Positions 10,495 to 22,570 of a DNA stretch of 64,000 nucleotides are shown piece after piece. The DNA lies in NCBI GenBank assembly GCA_963811265.1, contig CAWEQS010000004.1:71715-135714 (forward strand), read 5' to 3'. Below the pieces are notes generated by a model. It searched no databases. It had not been told where the DNA came from and was given only the letters and a program-made list of their open reading frames with translations. The stretch comes from JAOUJD01 sp963811265. GTDB lineage: Bacteria; Pseudomonadota; Gammaproteobacteria; Burkholderiales; Burkholderiaceae_F. The stretch's first letter is position 1, and each line of letters opens with the position of its first letter. The position numbers and the translations under genes are program-made.

Positions 10495-11555
10495 ATGTCA
10501 TCCCGTCTGCAGCCTGCGATCGTCGTCATCCTGGCGGCGCTGACCGCCCCGGTCGGCGCCCAGCTTCCCGTCAACGACGAACCGCTCTCTGCCAAGTGGG
10601 CGCCGAGCGAGTGGGGCCCCGACGACAAGATCGGCGCCGTCAATCGCACGACGCCGGAACTCGTGCTCAAGGCCGTCGGCCTCGTCAAGCGAGGCAGGAG
10701 CGCCACGCTCGGCAAGGTCTATCAAGGCGGATGCGCCGACGTTCGGCAATCGCAGCTGGAAGCTCGTCATCCCGGGGCGGCCGACCGGCGGTCCATTCGG
10801 CGACCAGCAGCTCGTCTACAACGACGAGTATGTGGCGCACGGAACTGGGCCAGATCGGCACGCAGTTCGACGGTCCGGGCCATATCGGCGTCCTCACGTC
10901 GAAGGGCCGCTTCTACTACAACGGACGCTTCGACCACGACCCGGGCATCGGCGCCGCGGGCATGGGTCCGCTGGGCGTCGAGCATGTCGCGCAGAAGGGC
11001 TTCGTCTGCCGCGGCGTGCTGCTCGATGCGGTCGCGCTGCGCGGCGGCGTGCTGCCGGTTCCGAAGGAAAACAGCGCCAGCGATCCCGGCATCGTGACCG
11101 CGAAGGACGTGGAGGCGATGATCAAGCGCCAGGGCATCGCGCCGATCGGTCCCGGCGATTGCGTGTTCCTGCACACCGGCCACGGCGACCTGTGGCACCC
11201 GCGGGACTGGGACAAGTTCGACGCCGCCGAGAAGGCCCGGCGCGTTGCACAGTTCAACGCCGGCGAGCCAGGCTTCGGCATTTCTGCCTGCGAGCACCTG
11301 GCCGAACGCAAGGTGATCCTGACCGGCGCCGACACCTGGGCAATGGAGGCTGTTGGCAAGGGCATGGGGGGCGAGACGCCCCAGCCCTTCGAGTGCCACG
11401 CCAAGCTCCAGACCAAGCGCGGCATCTGGAACCTCGAGAACCTGGACCTTTCCCAACTGGTCGCCGACAAGGCCTACGAGTTCCTGTTCGTGTGGTCGCC
11501 GCTCAAGATGAAGGGCGCGACGGGTTCGCCGGGCAACCCGATGGCGCTGTACTAG
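10495..11555 (+). CDS. secreted cyclase-family (kynurenine formamidase-like) hydrolase (two frameshifts)
   Basis: CAGGAGGAAACC precedes ATG 10495. A signal peptide (PAIVVILAALTAPVGAQ) points to the periplasm. The body belongs to the cyclase superfamily (PF04199), which binds metal and hydrolyses amides or cyclic substrates: GTQFDGPGHIGV holds the metal-ligand region, and VFLHTGHGDLW and ITGADTWAMEAV follow. The frame changes near 10725 and 10830, and reading across them gives DAPTFGNRSWKLV, then NDEYV, then RTELGQIGTQ in order. The reconstructed length of about 350 residues matches secreted members. The substrate is unknown. The 21-bp gap suggests co-transcription with the AI-2E gene. Confidence 0.8.
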
Positions 11556-11612
11556 CGTGGCCCGCTTGCCGCGCGCAGGCCGCTGTCGCGCAGCACGCCG
11601 TATCCTGTGGCG

Positions 11613-12011
11613 ATGACCACTCCCTCCAGGCGCGTGCCCGCGTCGAAGGCCGCGCGGCCCGCCGGGCAGCCTTCTGCGGACAGCAAACCCTTCCTGCGCT
11701 TCCATCACTCCGAGGCGCTGCGCAAGAAGACGCTTGCGGTCATCGTCGAGGTCGAGCAGGCCGAGGAACCCGCCACTCACCGCGACGCCCTTGCGGATCT
11801 CGTCGTGGAGTTGACGAACAGCGGGCTGGACTACTACTTCATGAAGCAGCTCAAGCTCGCCAAGCCGGGGTTCCTCGTGGAGCAGTCGGCGAACCTCGGG
11901 ATGGCTGGAACGCAGCAGGTCATGGGGACGGTCATCCGCCAGGTCATCGGCCGCATGGATGGCCCGCAGCTGCTCTCCGTGTGCGGGTCCATCCGGCAGC
12001 TCATGCGGTGA
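11613..12011 (+). CDS. hypothetical protein, 132 aa
   Basis: I do not recognise this protein. ATG at 11613 (a GTG two codons earlier is possible). A basic, Pro/Ala-rich and probably disordered first 25 residues leads into a mostly helical domain: FHHSEALRKKTLAVIVEVEQ, LVVELTNSGLDYYFMKQLKL, LGMAGTQQVMGTVIRQVIG. There is no signal peptide or membrane segment, so it is presumably cytosolic. It ends 68 bp from the convergent end of the NdvB-like gene. The coding frame is clean and its amino-acid makeup is ordinary, so I think it is real. Confidence 0.65.
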   Translation: MTTPSRRVPASKAARPAGQPSADSKPFLRFHHSEALRKKTLAVIVEVEQAEEPATHRDALADLVVELTNSGLDYYFMKQLKLAKPGFLVEQSANLGMAGTQQVMGTVIRQVIGRMDGPQLLSVCGSIRQLMR

Positions 12012-12079
12012 AGCAATGTGGCGTCTCTACTGAAGGTTCTCGAGGTCTCGCAGCATGTGCCGCCGCCCGATAGCGGAAC

Positions 12080-15000
12080 TCAGCAGCGCATCTCCACCCG
12101 GTGCGGCCTGCCGTCGTCGGCCAGCGGCACCGACCGACCGGCCTGCAGTTCTCCGTCCAGCCGCACTTCGATCGCGTCGGCCTTCGGGCGGACCTGGGTG
12201 ATCTCGATCTGGTACAGGGTCCGGCCATGCCGGTACTCCAGCGCGTAGCCGGGCCAGCCGTCGGGCAGGCAGGGCGACAGCACCAGCCGGGCGCCGTCGC
12301 CGTCGACCTTCAACTGCAGTCCCAGCAGCGACTCGACGATCAATCGATACATCCAGCCCGACGAGCCCGTGTACCAGCTCCAGCCGCCGCGCCCGGTGTG
12401 CGGAGCGACGGTGTAGACGTCGGCCGCCATCACGTACGGCTCGACCCGGTAGCGCGCCACGTCGTCGGCGGTCGCGGCGCGGTTCACCGGGTTGACGATC
12501 CCGAGGAGCGACCAGGCGCGCGCGCCGTCGCCGAGCGCGGCGAACGCCATGGCGGCCCAGATCGCCGCGTGGTTGTACTGGCCGCCGTTCTCGCGCACGC
12601 CCGGCAGGTAGCCCGCGATGTATCCGGGGCTCGGTCCCTTGTGATCGAACGGCGGATCGAGCAGCAGGACCACCTTCGCGTCGGGACGCACGAGGCGCGC
12701 GTACATCGCGTCCATCGCAAGGCGCGCGCGGTCGGGCGCGGCGACGCCCGACAGCACCGACCAGCTCTGCGCGATGGAGTCGATCTGGCACTCGGCATTG
12801 CTCGCCGAGCCCAGCGGCGTGCCGTCGTCGAAGTAGGCGCGGCGATACCAGGCGCCGTCCCAGCCGTGCGCTTCGAGGCGTGCGGTCAGTTGCGCGCGCT
12901 CGCTCCGGCAGCGGGCCGCGCCGGCGGCATCCCCATGCCGCTCGGCCAGCGCCCCGAAGCGGCCCAGGACCTCGCACAGGAAGAAGCCGAGCCAGACGCT
13001 TTCGCCCCGCCCCGCCTCGCCGACGAGGTTCATGCCGTCGTTCCAGTCTCCGGTGCCGATCAGCGGCAGCCCGTGTTCGCCGAAGCGCAGGCCGTGCCAC
13101 AGGGCTTCCGCGGCGTGCTGGTACAGGCTCGCCTCCGAGCCTGACGGCAGCGGCAGGTCGAAGTACGAATCGTCGGGCGGATTGACCGGACGGCCCTCGA
13201 GGTAGCGGACCTGCTCGGTGAGCACGCGCGTGTCGCCGGTCGTTTCGACATAGCGCGCCAGCGCCAGCGGCAGCCACAGGTAGTCGTCGGAGATGCGCGT
13301 GCGGACGCCGCGGCCCTGCGGCGGGTGCCACCAGTGCTGCACGTCGCCCTCGACGAACTGGCGCCCGGCGCAGCGCAGGAGCTGTTCGCGCAGCAGTTGC
13401 GGCTCGGTGTGCACCACCGCCATGGCGTCCTGCAGCTGGTCGCGGAAACCGAACGCGCCGCCCGACTGGTAGTAGCCGCTGCGCGCCCAGAGGCGGCAGC
13501 CGATCGTCTGGTAGAGGAGCCAGCCGTTGACGAGGACGTCGACCGCCGGGTCGGGCGTGCGAACCTGCACGGCTCCGAGCGTCGTTCGCCAGTGGAGTCG
13601 AACGGCCGCGAGCGCGTCGGCCCACGCGGCCGGGCCGCGGAACCGCTGTACCAGTTGCTCGGCCTCGTCGGTGCTGCGGCCCATTCCAAGGCGGAACACG
13701 ACCGTGTCCGATTCGCCGTCCAGCAGCGTGACGGGCACCTGGAACGCCGCGCACGGATCGAGCGCGGCGCCCACCCGTCCGCCGAGTCGCGCGCGCCCCA
13801 GGGCCATCGGCCGTTGCATCGAGCCGTTGCGCCCGATGAACTCGGCCCGGTCGCACGTGAAGCTGCCAGCGGCGCGCCGGTCGTCGTCGACGTCGAAGAA
13901 ACCGATCCAGTCGCCGTAGTCGTAGCTGTACGGGTTGCGTGCGTACAGCGCGCCGCTGTCGGCTCGCCACTTCGGTGACGATGTGCGGCGCCGTCTTCGC
14001 CCGCAGGTCGCCGAGCACCCACTCGACGTAACCGGTCGCGCTCAGCTTGCGCGGCGCCGCCCGACACATTGGTGAGCCGCAGCACCGAGAACTTCACCGC
14101 GGCATCGAGGGCGACGAAGATCGTCAGCTCGGCCCGGATGCCATGCGAGGTGTGTTCGAACACGCTGTAGCCGAAGCCGTGGCGGGCCTTGAACTCCGCG
14201 GCCCCCGGGCGGTCGGGCGCGCACGGCAACGAGGTCGGCGACCACACGTCGCCGCTTTCCTCGTCGCGCAGGTAGATCGCCTCGCCGCTGGCGTCGCTGA
14301 CGGGATCGTTGTGCCACGGCGTCAGTCGCAACTCATGGGCGTTCTCGCACCAGGTGTAGGCACTTCCGGCCTCCGAGATCACGCAACCGAAGCGCGGATT
14401 GGCGAGCACGTTGACCCACGGCGCCGGCGGCCGCTCCCCCGCCGGCGGCGCGATGACGTATTCGCTGCCGTCGGCGGAAAAGCCGCCGATGCCGTTGTCG
14501 GCTGGTCGCAGCGCGAGCGGTCGCAGTCGGCACTGGCGACGGGCCGGGCGGCGCGCGCGTTAACCTCGCGCGCCGCGGGAAGCGTCGGGACAAACAGCGC
14601 GGGGCGGTGCGGCCGCGCCGCGCGGCGGTTGATCTGTTCGACCAGGCTGCCGCGGCTGTCGCTGAAGACGGCGCGGGCGACCGACTGCAGCAGGATGCGG
14701 TCGTCATGGGCGATCTGGTCGACATGCCGCACGAAGATTCCGCCGGGCCGGTCGATGAAGTGCGCTTCCGCGCCGGCGCTGATCAACCCGGTGATCTGCT
14801 CCTGCAGGCGGTGACGGTAGACGTCGCGCTCCTCGTTCCAGATCACGAGATCGACGGCCAGGCCCTTCAACCGCCACCAGGCATGCGCCTGGACCAGCTG
14901 GCGCGCCAGTTCGATGTTGTCGGCGTTGCCGATCTGCAGCAGCACGATCGGCAGGTCGCCCGAGATGCCGTAGCCCCACAGCCCCGACTGCCCGCGACGG

Positions 15001-18000
15001 TTGCGCAGCAGCACCGCGTTGTCGGCGCGCCAGCCCGGTTGCGCGTAGATCACCGCGCTGGCCAGGCGCGCGTAGAGCTGCGCATCGGTCTCGCTCGCAT
15101 TGAGCTGGCGCAGCACCACCTGCGAGTGCGTCCAGGCCAGTTCGAACACGCGCTCGGCCAGGCGCCTGTCCTGGTACTTCTCGGCGAGCGCCACGCACGC
15201 TTCACGCGTATCGCCGACGCCGACCACCACGTCGACGATGACGCTCTGGTCCGGCGCGAGCGTGAGGGTGCAGCGGCTCGCCGCGCACGGATCGAGGACG
15301 GGCCCGGAGCTGTTGGACAGCGGCCCGCGGGTGCGCAGCGCGCTCGGCGACTCCAGGGTGTTGCCGCGGCCGATGAACGCGGCGCGATCGGTTTCGTGCG
15401 TGATCGCGCCTGCCACCTTCGCGGCGCGGGTGGGCCCGCGGGCGTGCACGGCCATCAACTGGAACATCCACGGCGTCACTTCGTCGGGCGAGCGCGCGCG
15501 GCGGGTGCAGAGGACGGCGGCCGGCCGCTCGAGGATCTGCGTCTGCACGAAGAGCTTGCTGAAGGCGGGATGCAGGGCGTCGGCCGCCGCGCTGGCGAGC
15601 ACGACCTCGGTGTAGCTCGTGACCTCGACGATGCGCCGCGTCGCGCCGCTGTTGGTGATGCGCACGCGCCGCAGCTCGATGTCGTCTTCGGGCGAGACGA
15701 CGATCTCGGTGTGCGTCTCGATGCCGTCGTCGCGGCGCCGGAACTCCGCGCGGCCTTCGGTGAAGATGGCTTCGTAGTGCTCCCCGCTCGTGCGCGTGGG
15801 CTGGTGCGCCGCCGACCACGCGGCGCCGGACACCGTGTCGCGCAGGTAGACAGAAGCTACCCCACGCGTCGCTCGTGGTGTCCTCGTTCCAGCGCGTGAC
15901 GGCCTGGTCTTTCCACCGGCTGTAGCCGCCGCCGCCGCTGGTCACCATCACGTGGTAGCGCCCGTTGGACAGCAGCTGGACCTCGGGTGCGACCTGATCG
16001 ACGCTGCGGATCACGCGGGTCGGCGCAGTGACGCTGAAAGCGGCGCCGCGGGTGCCGGCGCGCTCCTCGATCTTGGGCTGGTAGGTGACGACGCGCGGAA
16101 CGCGTTCCTGCAGCAACAGCAGGGTGGCCTGCATCCGGCGGTCGGCGGCGAAGTGCCGCTGCATTGGACGATCCTGCAGCAGGTGCGTCAGCGCCAGCAG
16201 GCCCATGCCCTGGTGGTGCGCCATGAACGACCGCACCACGGCACTCTTCTGGCCGCGCGGCAACCGCGCCGCGGTGTAGTCGATCGCTTCGTACAGGCCG
16301 TGCCTGCCGGCGGCGCCCGCGGCCGCGAGCCGCTGCAGGTTGTCGCACGCCGGCTCGGGCGCGACCATCAGCGCCATCATCGACGCGTGGGGCGTGACCA
16401 CGAGGTCGTCGGCCAGGCCGCGCTTCAGGCCGAGGCCCGGCACGCCGAACGCGCGGTACTGGTAATTCAACGCGGCGTCGGTCGCGTTGTAGCCCGACTC
16501 GGAGATGCCCCATGGAACGCCGCGCTGCCTGCCGTACTCGATCTGGCGCTGCACGGCCCCACGGCACGTCTGGTCGAGCAGCGTGTGCTCGTAGGTCGGC
16601 ATCAGGAGCATGGGCATCAGGTACTCGAACATCGAGCCGCTCCACGACAGCAGCACCGGAGCGCCGGCGGCCGAGGTGAGCAGGCGTCCCAGCGCGAACC
16701 AGCTTTCCTGCCCGATCTGTCCGCGCGCGATCGCGACGAAGACGCCCAGCCGCGCCTCGGAGGCGAGCAGGTCGTAATAGCCGGTGTCGGCGCGCCGCTC
16801 GTCCACGTTGTAGCCGATCGTCATCAGGTGGCGCGAGTCGTCGTAGAGGAAGCCGTGCTCGGCTTCGGTCAGCGTCGCGGCGCGTCCGGCGAGGTCTTCG
16901 ATCTTCTGGAGTCGCGCGCGTGCAGCCTCCCGCGTGGCTTCGGCGCCGGGGACGAGGGCGTCGCTGCCGGCGGCCAGCTGCCGCAGGGTCGGCATGCCGG
17001 TCGATGCGAGCGTGCCCCGCGGCTCGTCCAGGCCGAGCGCGCGCAGTTCGTCGCGACCGGCGCGGCACTGTTCCAGCAGGAGGCGGGCCCACGCGGCGGC
17101 ATCGCTTTCGGCCTCTGGGTCCTCGGCCGCGGCGTTGGCGTCGGTCGACGGGGCCGTGGCGCGGAGCGCGCTGCAGATCGAGTCCGCGCCCTGCTCGAGC
17201 GCGTCCAGCATCGCGAGCCAGTCGCGCAGCGCGACGGGCGGGCGGCTGCGGTAACCCAGCAGCGTCCGGCTGAACCGGATCAGTGCGTCCCGCAACGCCG
17301 TCTCTTCCTTGCGCGGGTCCGCCGCGAGCGACTCGCCCAGGATGCCGAAGGTGTCATGCACACCCTCGCGCCACGCGTCCGGCAGCAGCGGCGCGTCGGC
17401 CAAGGCCAGCAGCGCCGAGTGCAAGGTGATCAGTTGCGCGTCGAGGTTGCCGCTGTCGACCGTCGAGACATAGCGCGGACGCAGCGGCTCGAGGGTCGTC
17501 GTGTCGTACCAGTTGTAGAAGTGCCCGCGATAGCGCGGCATGCGCTCCATCGTCGTCAGGGCCGCATCCAGCCGCGCCAGCAGCTGGCCCGTGGCGAGGT
17601 AGCCGAATTCGCGCGCCGCCACCCCCGCCAGCAGCGCGAAGCCCATGTTGGTCGGCGATGTCCGGTGGGCGACGCGCACCACCGGGTGTTCCTGCACGTT
17701 GTCGGGCGGCAGGTGATGGTCGGCGGCGGTGACGTGCAGCTCGAAGAAGCTCCAGGTCCGTCGCGCAAGCCGGCGCAGGAACACGACCTGGTTTGCGGTG
17801 AGCGCGGCGCGCGTGGGCGCCAGCGGCCGATCGAACCACCAGACCAGCAGCGGCGACAGCAGCCACGCCAGCAGCACGGGGGCCGCGATGGGCAGGGCTT
17901 CGGGACGCACGAACGACAGCCCGGCCGCGCAGGCGATCGCCAGCACTGGGGCGACCGCCAGCATGCGCGTGTTGCGCAGCAGGTCGGCCAGCGTCCCCGG

Positions 18001-20896
18001 CTCGGTGGCGATGGACACATCGGCCGACGGGCGCCACTCCAGCAGCCGTCGCTTGGACAGCAGCACTCGCCACAGGGTGCGCGCGATGGCGGCGAGGCTG
18101 TAGGTCGCCTCGAAGGGCAGGCACGCCAGCGCGTGCAGTCCCTGTTGAAGCAGGCGCAGCACAGGTAGATCGGCAGCGGCCGCCGGCGACGGCGCAGTCC
18201 CGGCGCGCAGCTGCTGCAGTGGCCGCCGCAGCCACCCGGCGAAGTGCGCGGCCAGCGGCATCAGCGCCGCGATGCCGACGGCAAAGAGCGTCACCCAGCC
18301 CGGCTCGGGCAGCCACCACCACGCCGCCAGCAGCAGCGACACCAGCGCGGCCGGCACCACGCTGCGTCGCAGGTTGTCGAAGATCTTCAGCTGCGACAGC
18401 GCCGACAACTGGTTGAGCGGGGCCGATGGCAGCGCGCGCACACGACGGCGCAGCCAGCCGACGAGCTGCCAGTCGCCGCGGATCCACCGGTAGCGGCGCG
18501 CCACGTCGGCGCCATAGCTCGCGGGCGCGGCCTCGATCAGCTGCACGTCGCTGAGCAGTCCGCAGCGCGCGTAGCAGCCTTCCAGCAGGTCGTGGCTGAG
18601 GATGCGGTTCTCGGGCAGGCGGTCGGCCAGAGCGCGCTCGAACGCGTCGACGTCGTAGATGCCCTTGCCGATGAACGAGCCTTCGCCGAACAGGTCCTGG
18701 TAAACGTCCGAGACGGCGCGCGTGTACGGGTCGATGCCCGGCTCGCCGCCGTGCAGGCGCGCATACGCCGAGCGGTTCGTGCTCGGCAGGTTCGACGCGA
18801 TGCGCGGCTGCAGGATGCCGTAGCCGTTGACGACGAGGTCGTGCTGCCTGCCGGTGCCGAAGCGCGGCCGATTCAGCGGATGCGCCATCGTCGCCACCAT
18901 CTGCGCGGCGGCGCCGCGGGGCAGTTCCGTGTCGGTGTCCAGCGTGATCACGTAGCGCACCGCCGACAGCCACAGCGGCTCGCCGACGAGGCACGCGAAG
19001 GCCTCTCCCGGCCCGACGCCGGCCTGGCCCCGAAGCAGTGCGTTCAGGTCGGCCAGCTTGCCGCGCTTGCGCTCGTGGCCCATCCATACGCGTTCGCGCG
19101 CGTTCCAGCGGCGTGGACGGTGGAACAGGTAGAAGGCGGTGGCGCCTTGGGCGTCGGCCGCCGGGAGGTACCTGGCATTGAGCGCTTCGATGCGCGACGC
19201 CGCCAGCTCGACGAGCGCCGCGTCCTCGGGCAGATGCTCGCTCGCCGCATCGTGCAGGTCCGTCAGCAGGCCGAAGTGCAGGTTCGAATCGCGGTTGGCG
19301 AGGAAGCGCACCTCGAGCGCTTCCACCAGCGCTTCCACTCCCGCGGCGCTGCCGAGCATGGTCGGGACCACCACCAGAGTCCGCGACGCGGAAGCGATGC
19401 CGAAGCTGTAGTCCATCCGCGGCAACGGCTCCGGCGCGACGAACTGCGTGACGATCCAGTTGACGATCGCCATGGCGAGCTGGCTCGAGGCCAGCAGCAG
19501 GGCCGCGGCGAGCGCTGTCACGCCCCACCACGGCCACAGCAGGTCCTGCTGGGCGTGGATCACGGGCCCCGCGGCCAGCGCGAGGGTGCCCAGGCCGATG
19601 GCGCCTGTATAGAGCGGCAACGCCCGCGTCCGCGCCGCGCGCGCGAGCCGCTGCGCGCGCGACAGACGCGCGCCCACCGCCTGCTCGAGGACCGGCCGCC
19701 CCGCGCCGAGCAGGTAGAACCCGACGTGACAGCGCCTGCCGTCGGGCGCTGCAGGGGTGCTCGCTTCAGCAGCGCCCGCCGCGGCGCACAGCGCGACCGC
19801 CTGGCGCGCGATGTCGACCTCCGCGGTCTCCGAAATCCGGCCGATCGCCTCGACGACGTGGCGATAGCGGTCGCGCGTGTCGAAACTCATTTGCGCGTAG
19901 ACGCCGCTCGGGTCGTCGCGCAGCGTCTGCTCGACGCCGCTCAGCGCCTCGACGAACTCGCGCCAGTCCATCGTGCTGAGCAGGCGCAGGCTGCCGATGC
20001 TGTTGCTCACCGACACCTGGTTGGCCGCCTGTTGCTGGCCTTCCATCTGCACGAGGTCCTGCAGGGTCTGGCCGGACTCCGCGAGGCGCAGTTCGATCCA
20101 AGTGAGCGGCAGGGCGAGCGAGGCGCTGTGGCCCTGGAGTCGCCGGGCGAACTCGGCGACGAAGGCATTGGTGAGCGGCGGCGCGGAGCGCGCCATGTCG
20201 GCGACCAGCAGGATCAGGTCGCTCGGCGTGTTCTCGGCCACCTCGAGCATGCTGTCGGCCCAGGTTCCGGCCGTTTCCCGTTCGGTGTACGCCGCGGCGA
20301 CGCGCGCTGCGACTCGACGCAGGTTCTCGATCAGTGCGAGCCGCAGCATGATCGGAATGGCCCACAGTTCGCCCAGCAACAGCGGCTGCACCGACTGATA
20401 GGCGGCGATGAAGCGCATCAGCGTGCCGCGGCCGATCAGGCCGTCGCCGTGCGCGACGAGGTGCAGCGCGAGGTGATACGCGCGCGGCATGCCCGCGGCG
20501 CCTGCGGCGTCCGGGCTCCGGGCGAGCCGCGGCAGCTCGCGGTTGTACCCGCGCGGCAGGTGTCGCCGCGCGGTGCGGATCTCTTCTTCGATCAGGTAGA
20601 AGTTGTCGAGCAGCCACTCGGCCGCCGGCGAGAAGCGCCGCTCGGCGTCTGCCGTCGCGGCCAGCTGCCGGCCGAGGGCGACGAGCACGCGTTCGTTCGA
20701 CGCCAGCCGGGCGAGCAGGCGGTCAGGCACGCGCGGGGCGCCGAGCACGTGCAGCGCCGCCAGCCGCTTGCCGTGCCGTTCCATCTGCTCCGCGTTGAAC
20801 AACTCGGCGCGGAGAGGTTCCTCCTGCGGCGTTGGCCCGCCGTCAGCCCTCGACCAACCAGGCGTGTTCCCACAGGCGCTCGGCGAGTTGACTCAT
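12080..20896 (-). CDS. ndvB: cyclic beta-1,2-glucan synthase, NdvB/ChvB type (GT84-GH94; about five frameshifts)
   Basis: About 2940 residues, the usual size for NdvB. In order: an N-terminal helical region; membrane segments near residues 405-480; a GT84 glycosyltransferase with TLDTDTELPRG and the RWIRGDWQL box; further membrane segments near 860-900 and 980-1030; a glycoamylase-like domain (SWSGSMFEYLMP, HHQGMGLLALTHLL); and a C-terminal GH94 phosphorylase with DWNDGMNLVGE carrying the catalytic Asp. Such enzymes use UDP-glucose to build, size and cyclise osmoregulated periplasmic glucans. The frame changes near 20845, 15850, 14515, 14055 and 13985. The first joins MSQLAERLWEHAW to EEPLRAELFNAEQ, which sets the start at ATG 20896; 20928 is an alternative. 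No ndvA is adjacent. Confidence 0.9.
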
Positions 20897-21221
20897 CCTG
20901 GCTCGAAAGCCGCTCGCGCTAGGGAACATCAGGCGGGGAGTCCTCCAGGGACCACGAGGGGGGAGGGTCAACTTAGCACGCGGGTGACGCGGCGAGCCTG
21001 CCGTGGTCGTGGGGTACGGCTGTAAGGCCCGCCGGGTAGAGCCGGCCCCTTCGTGGGCGTGGCCTTCGCCGCTTTCCTGCCGGTTTCGCCAAAGACGCGG
21101 GCTCTCGTGCGCGCAATTGAGGGAAGTACGGAAGGAGGCTAGCCAGAACGCAATTTGGGCGACAGAATAGGTCCACTTAGCGGAACAGGGCCGCTGTCCT
21201 CGGCGGCCTCCGGGGGGATCG
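20897..21221. other. divergent intergenic region between ndvB and the IclR gene
   Basis: 325 bp separate the two divergent starts. It contains purine-rich ribosome-binding-like patches near 20945-20965 (reverse orientation reads CCTCC) and AGGGAAGTACGGAAGGAGG near 21119-21137, but no convincing open frame. One operator-like sequence (21171-21186) is listed separately. I see no clear sigma-70 hexamers that I would assign. Confidence 0.4.
21171..21186. promoter_or_regulatory. possible IclR-type operator
   Basis: GTCCACTTAGCGGAAC is an imperfect inverted repeat ending 35 bp before the IclR-family start. Its right half, TAGCGGAAC, matches the TTCCGC/GCGGAA half-sites I associate with autoregulated IclR regulators in beta-proteobacteria. 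The left half is degenerate. Autoregulation is inferred from position and half-site only. Confidence 0.35.
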
Positions 21222-22031
21222 ATGGCTGCGCCGAAGGTCTTGGAGATACTCCTGCTGTTCACGGTCGACGCTCCGCGCTGGCGGGTCGACCGCATCGCGG
21301 CGCGCATGGGGGTGTCGACGTCGACGGCGTACCGGTGTGTCGCCGATCTCGTGCGCACCGGCCTCCTGCAGCCGGTTTCGGGCGGCGCCTACGTGCTCGG
21401 CCCCGCGTTCAGCGAATTCGACCTGCGCATGCGCCTCAGCGATCCGCTGATGCGGGCGGCGCGCCCGCACATGGCGCAGCTGCGCGACGCGCTTGGCCGC
21501 GAGTCGACGACCGCGCTCGCGCGTTACTACCAGGATCGCGTCATGTTCGTGCACCTCGACCGCGCGCGCGACGTCCCCGACGCCCCGGTCCGCGGCCAGC
21601 AGATCTCGTTGTTCAGCCCGGCGGCCATCGCGCGCGCGATGCTGTTCGCGCTGCCGGACCGCGTGCTGCGCACGCTGTACCAGCGCCACGCGGCCGACGT
21701 CGCCGCGCAGGGCCTCGGCGACGACGCGCGCGAGTTCCGCGCGCACGTCAAGGCGCTGCGCGAGCGGGGCTGGGCGGCGGCCGACTCGGCCGTTGTGAAG
21801 GGGCGCGTGGGCATCGCGGCGCCCGTGGTATGCGAAGGCACGGTGCGCGGCAGCATGGGCGTGAGCCTTCCGGGGCCGCTGTCCGACCGGGAGATCGAGC
21901 GCATCGGTGCCATGGTCGCGCAGCACGCGAGCCTCGTGGGCGCTCAGCTCCACAAGGACGAGCCCGATGTGCCGCGCCTGCTGAGCCGCCGCCCGTCGAC
22001 GCCGGAGCAGATCGGCAGCGCGCTGCAGTAG
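21222..22031 (+). CDS. IclR family transcriptional regulator
   Basis: 269 residues from ATG 21222 with GGGGGG eight bases upstream. The N-terminal winged helix-turn-helix (LEILLLFTVDAPRWRVDRIAARMGVSTSTAYRCVADLVRTGLLQ) is followed by the IclR effector domain, with YQDRVMFVHL, LFSPAAIARAML and GRVGIAAPVVCEGTVRGSMGVSLPG. IclR proteins bind small acids or aromatic/amino-acid ligands. It stands at the left edge of the amidase/MlrC/Dpp catabolic block and is the only local-regulator candidate there, so it probably controls that block. The downstream TerB-like gene follows after 68 bp. Confidence 0.9.
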   Translation: MAAPKVLEILLLFTVDAPRWRVDRIAARMGVSTSTAYRCVADLVRTGLLQPVSGGAYVLGPAFSEFDLRMRLSDPLMRAARPHMAQLRDALGRESTTALARYYQDRVMFVHLDRARDVPDAPVRGQQISLFSPAAIARAMLFALPDRVLRTLYQRHAADVAAQGLGDDAREFRAHVKALRERGWAAADSAVVKGRVGIAAPVVCEGTVRGSMGVSLPGPLSDREIERIGAMVAQHASLVGAQLHKDEPDVPRLLSRRPSTPEQIGSALQ

Positions 22032-22099
22032 GCCTGCGCCAGGCCTTATCCTCGGCGCGTCGATTGCCCTGTCCGCCTCCATTCGAGGCGCATTCCATC

Positions 22100-22555
22100 G
22101 TGCTCAAGTCCATCAGCGATTTCTTCGAACGCAACCTCGCGCCAGGGAACGACCGCGCGCCGTCGCGCCACACCATCGAACTGGCCACCGCCGCGCTGCT
22201 GATCGAAGTCGTGCGCTGCGACGCCGGCGTCACCGAGGACGAACGCCGGTCGGTCGAGAAGGCCGTGCGCGAGAAGTTCGGCCTGTCACCCGACGAAGCG
22301 GAGACGCTGATCCGGCTGGCCGAGGAAGAGGTCGGGCAGGCCAACGACCTGTTCCAGTTCACCTCGCTGGTCAACCGCGAATTCACGCAGGAGCAGAAGC
22401 TGCGCGTGATCGAGCTGATGTGGCGCGCGGCGCTCGCCGACGCGCACATCAGCGCGCACGAACAGCATGCGCTGCGCCGGATCGCCGAGCTGCTGCACGT
22501 CCCGCACGGCGACTACATCGCCGCCAAGACCCGCGCCCAGGCCGGCCCCGGCTGA
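22100..22555 (+). CDS. TerB family protein
   Basis: 151 residues from GTG 22100. All-helical TerB fold (COG4103 type): TAALLIEVVRCDAGVTEDERRSVEKAV and LMWRAALADAHISAHEQHALRRIAELL are the two repeated acidic-helix segments that bind metal in TerB domains. TerB-like single-domain proteins are widespread, cytosolic and of uncertain role; a link to tellurite resistance is by name only. It ends 16 bp from the convergent MetE-like gene. Confidence 0.8.
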   Translation: MLKSISDFFERNLAPGNDRAPSRHTIELATAALLIEVVRCDAGVTEDERRSVEKAVREKFGLSPDEAETLIRLAEEEVGQANDLFQFTSLVNREFTQEQKLRVIELMWRAALADAHISAHEQHALRRIAELLHVPHGDYIAAKTRAQAGPG

Positions 22556-22570
22556 ACCGGCGCGCGGCGG

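Noticed and set aside
19281..19290. GGTTCGAATC, resembling a tRNA T-loop
   Set aside because: It lies inside the ndvB reading frame with no acceptor or anticodon stems around it.
18244..20922. Nearly 900-codon open frame opposite ndvB
   Set aside because: Low-complexity His/Arg/Gln/Val text typical of antisense GC-rich DNA; NdvB motifs lie on the other strand.
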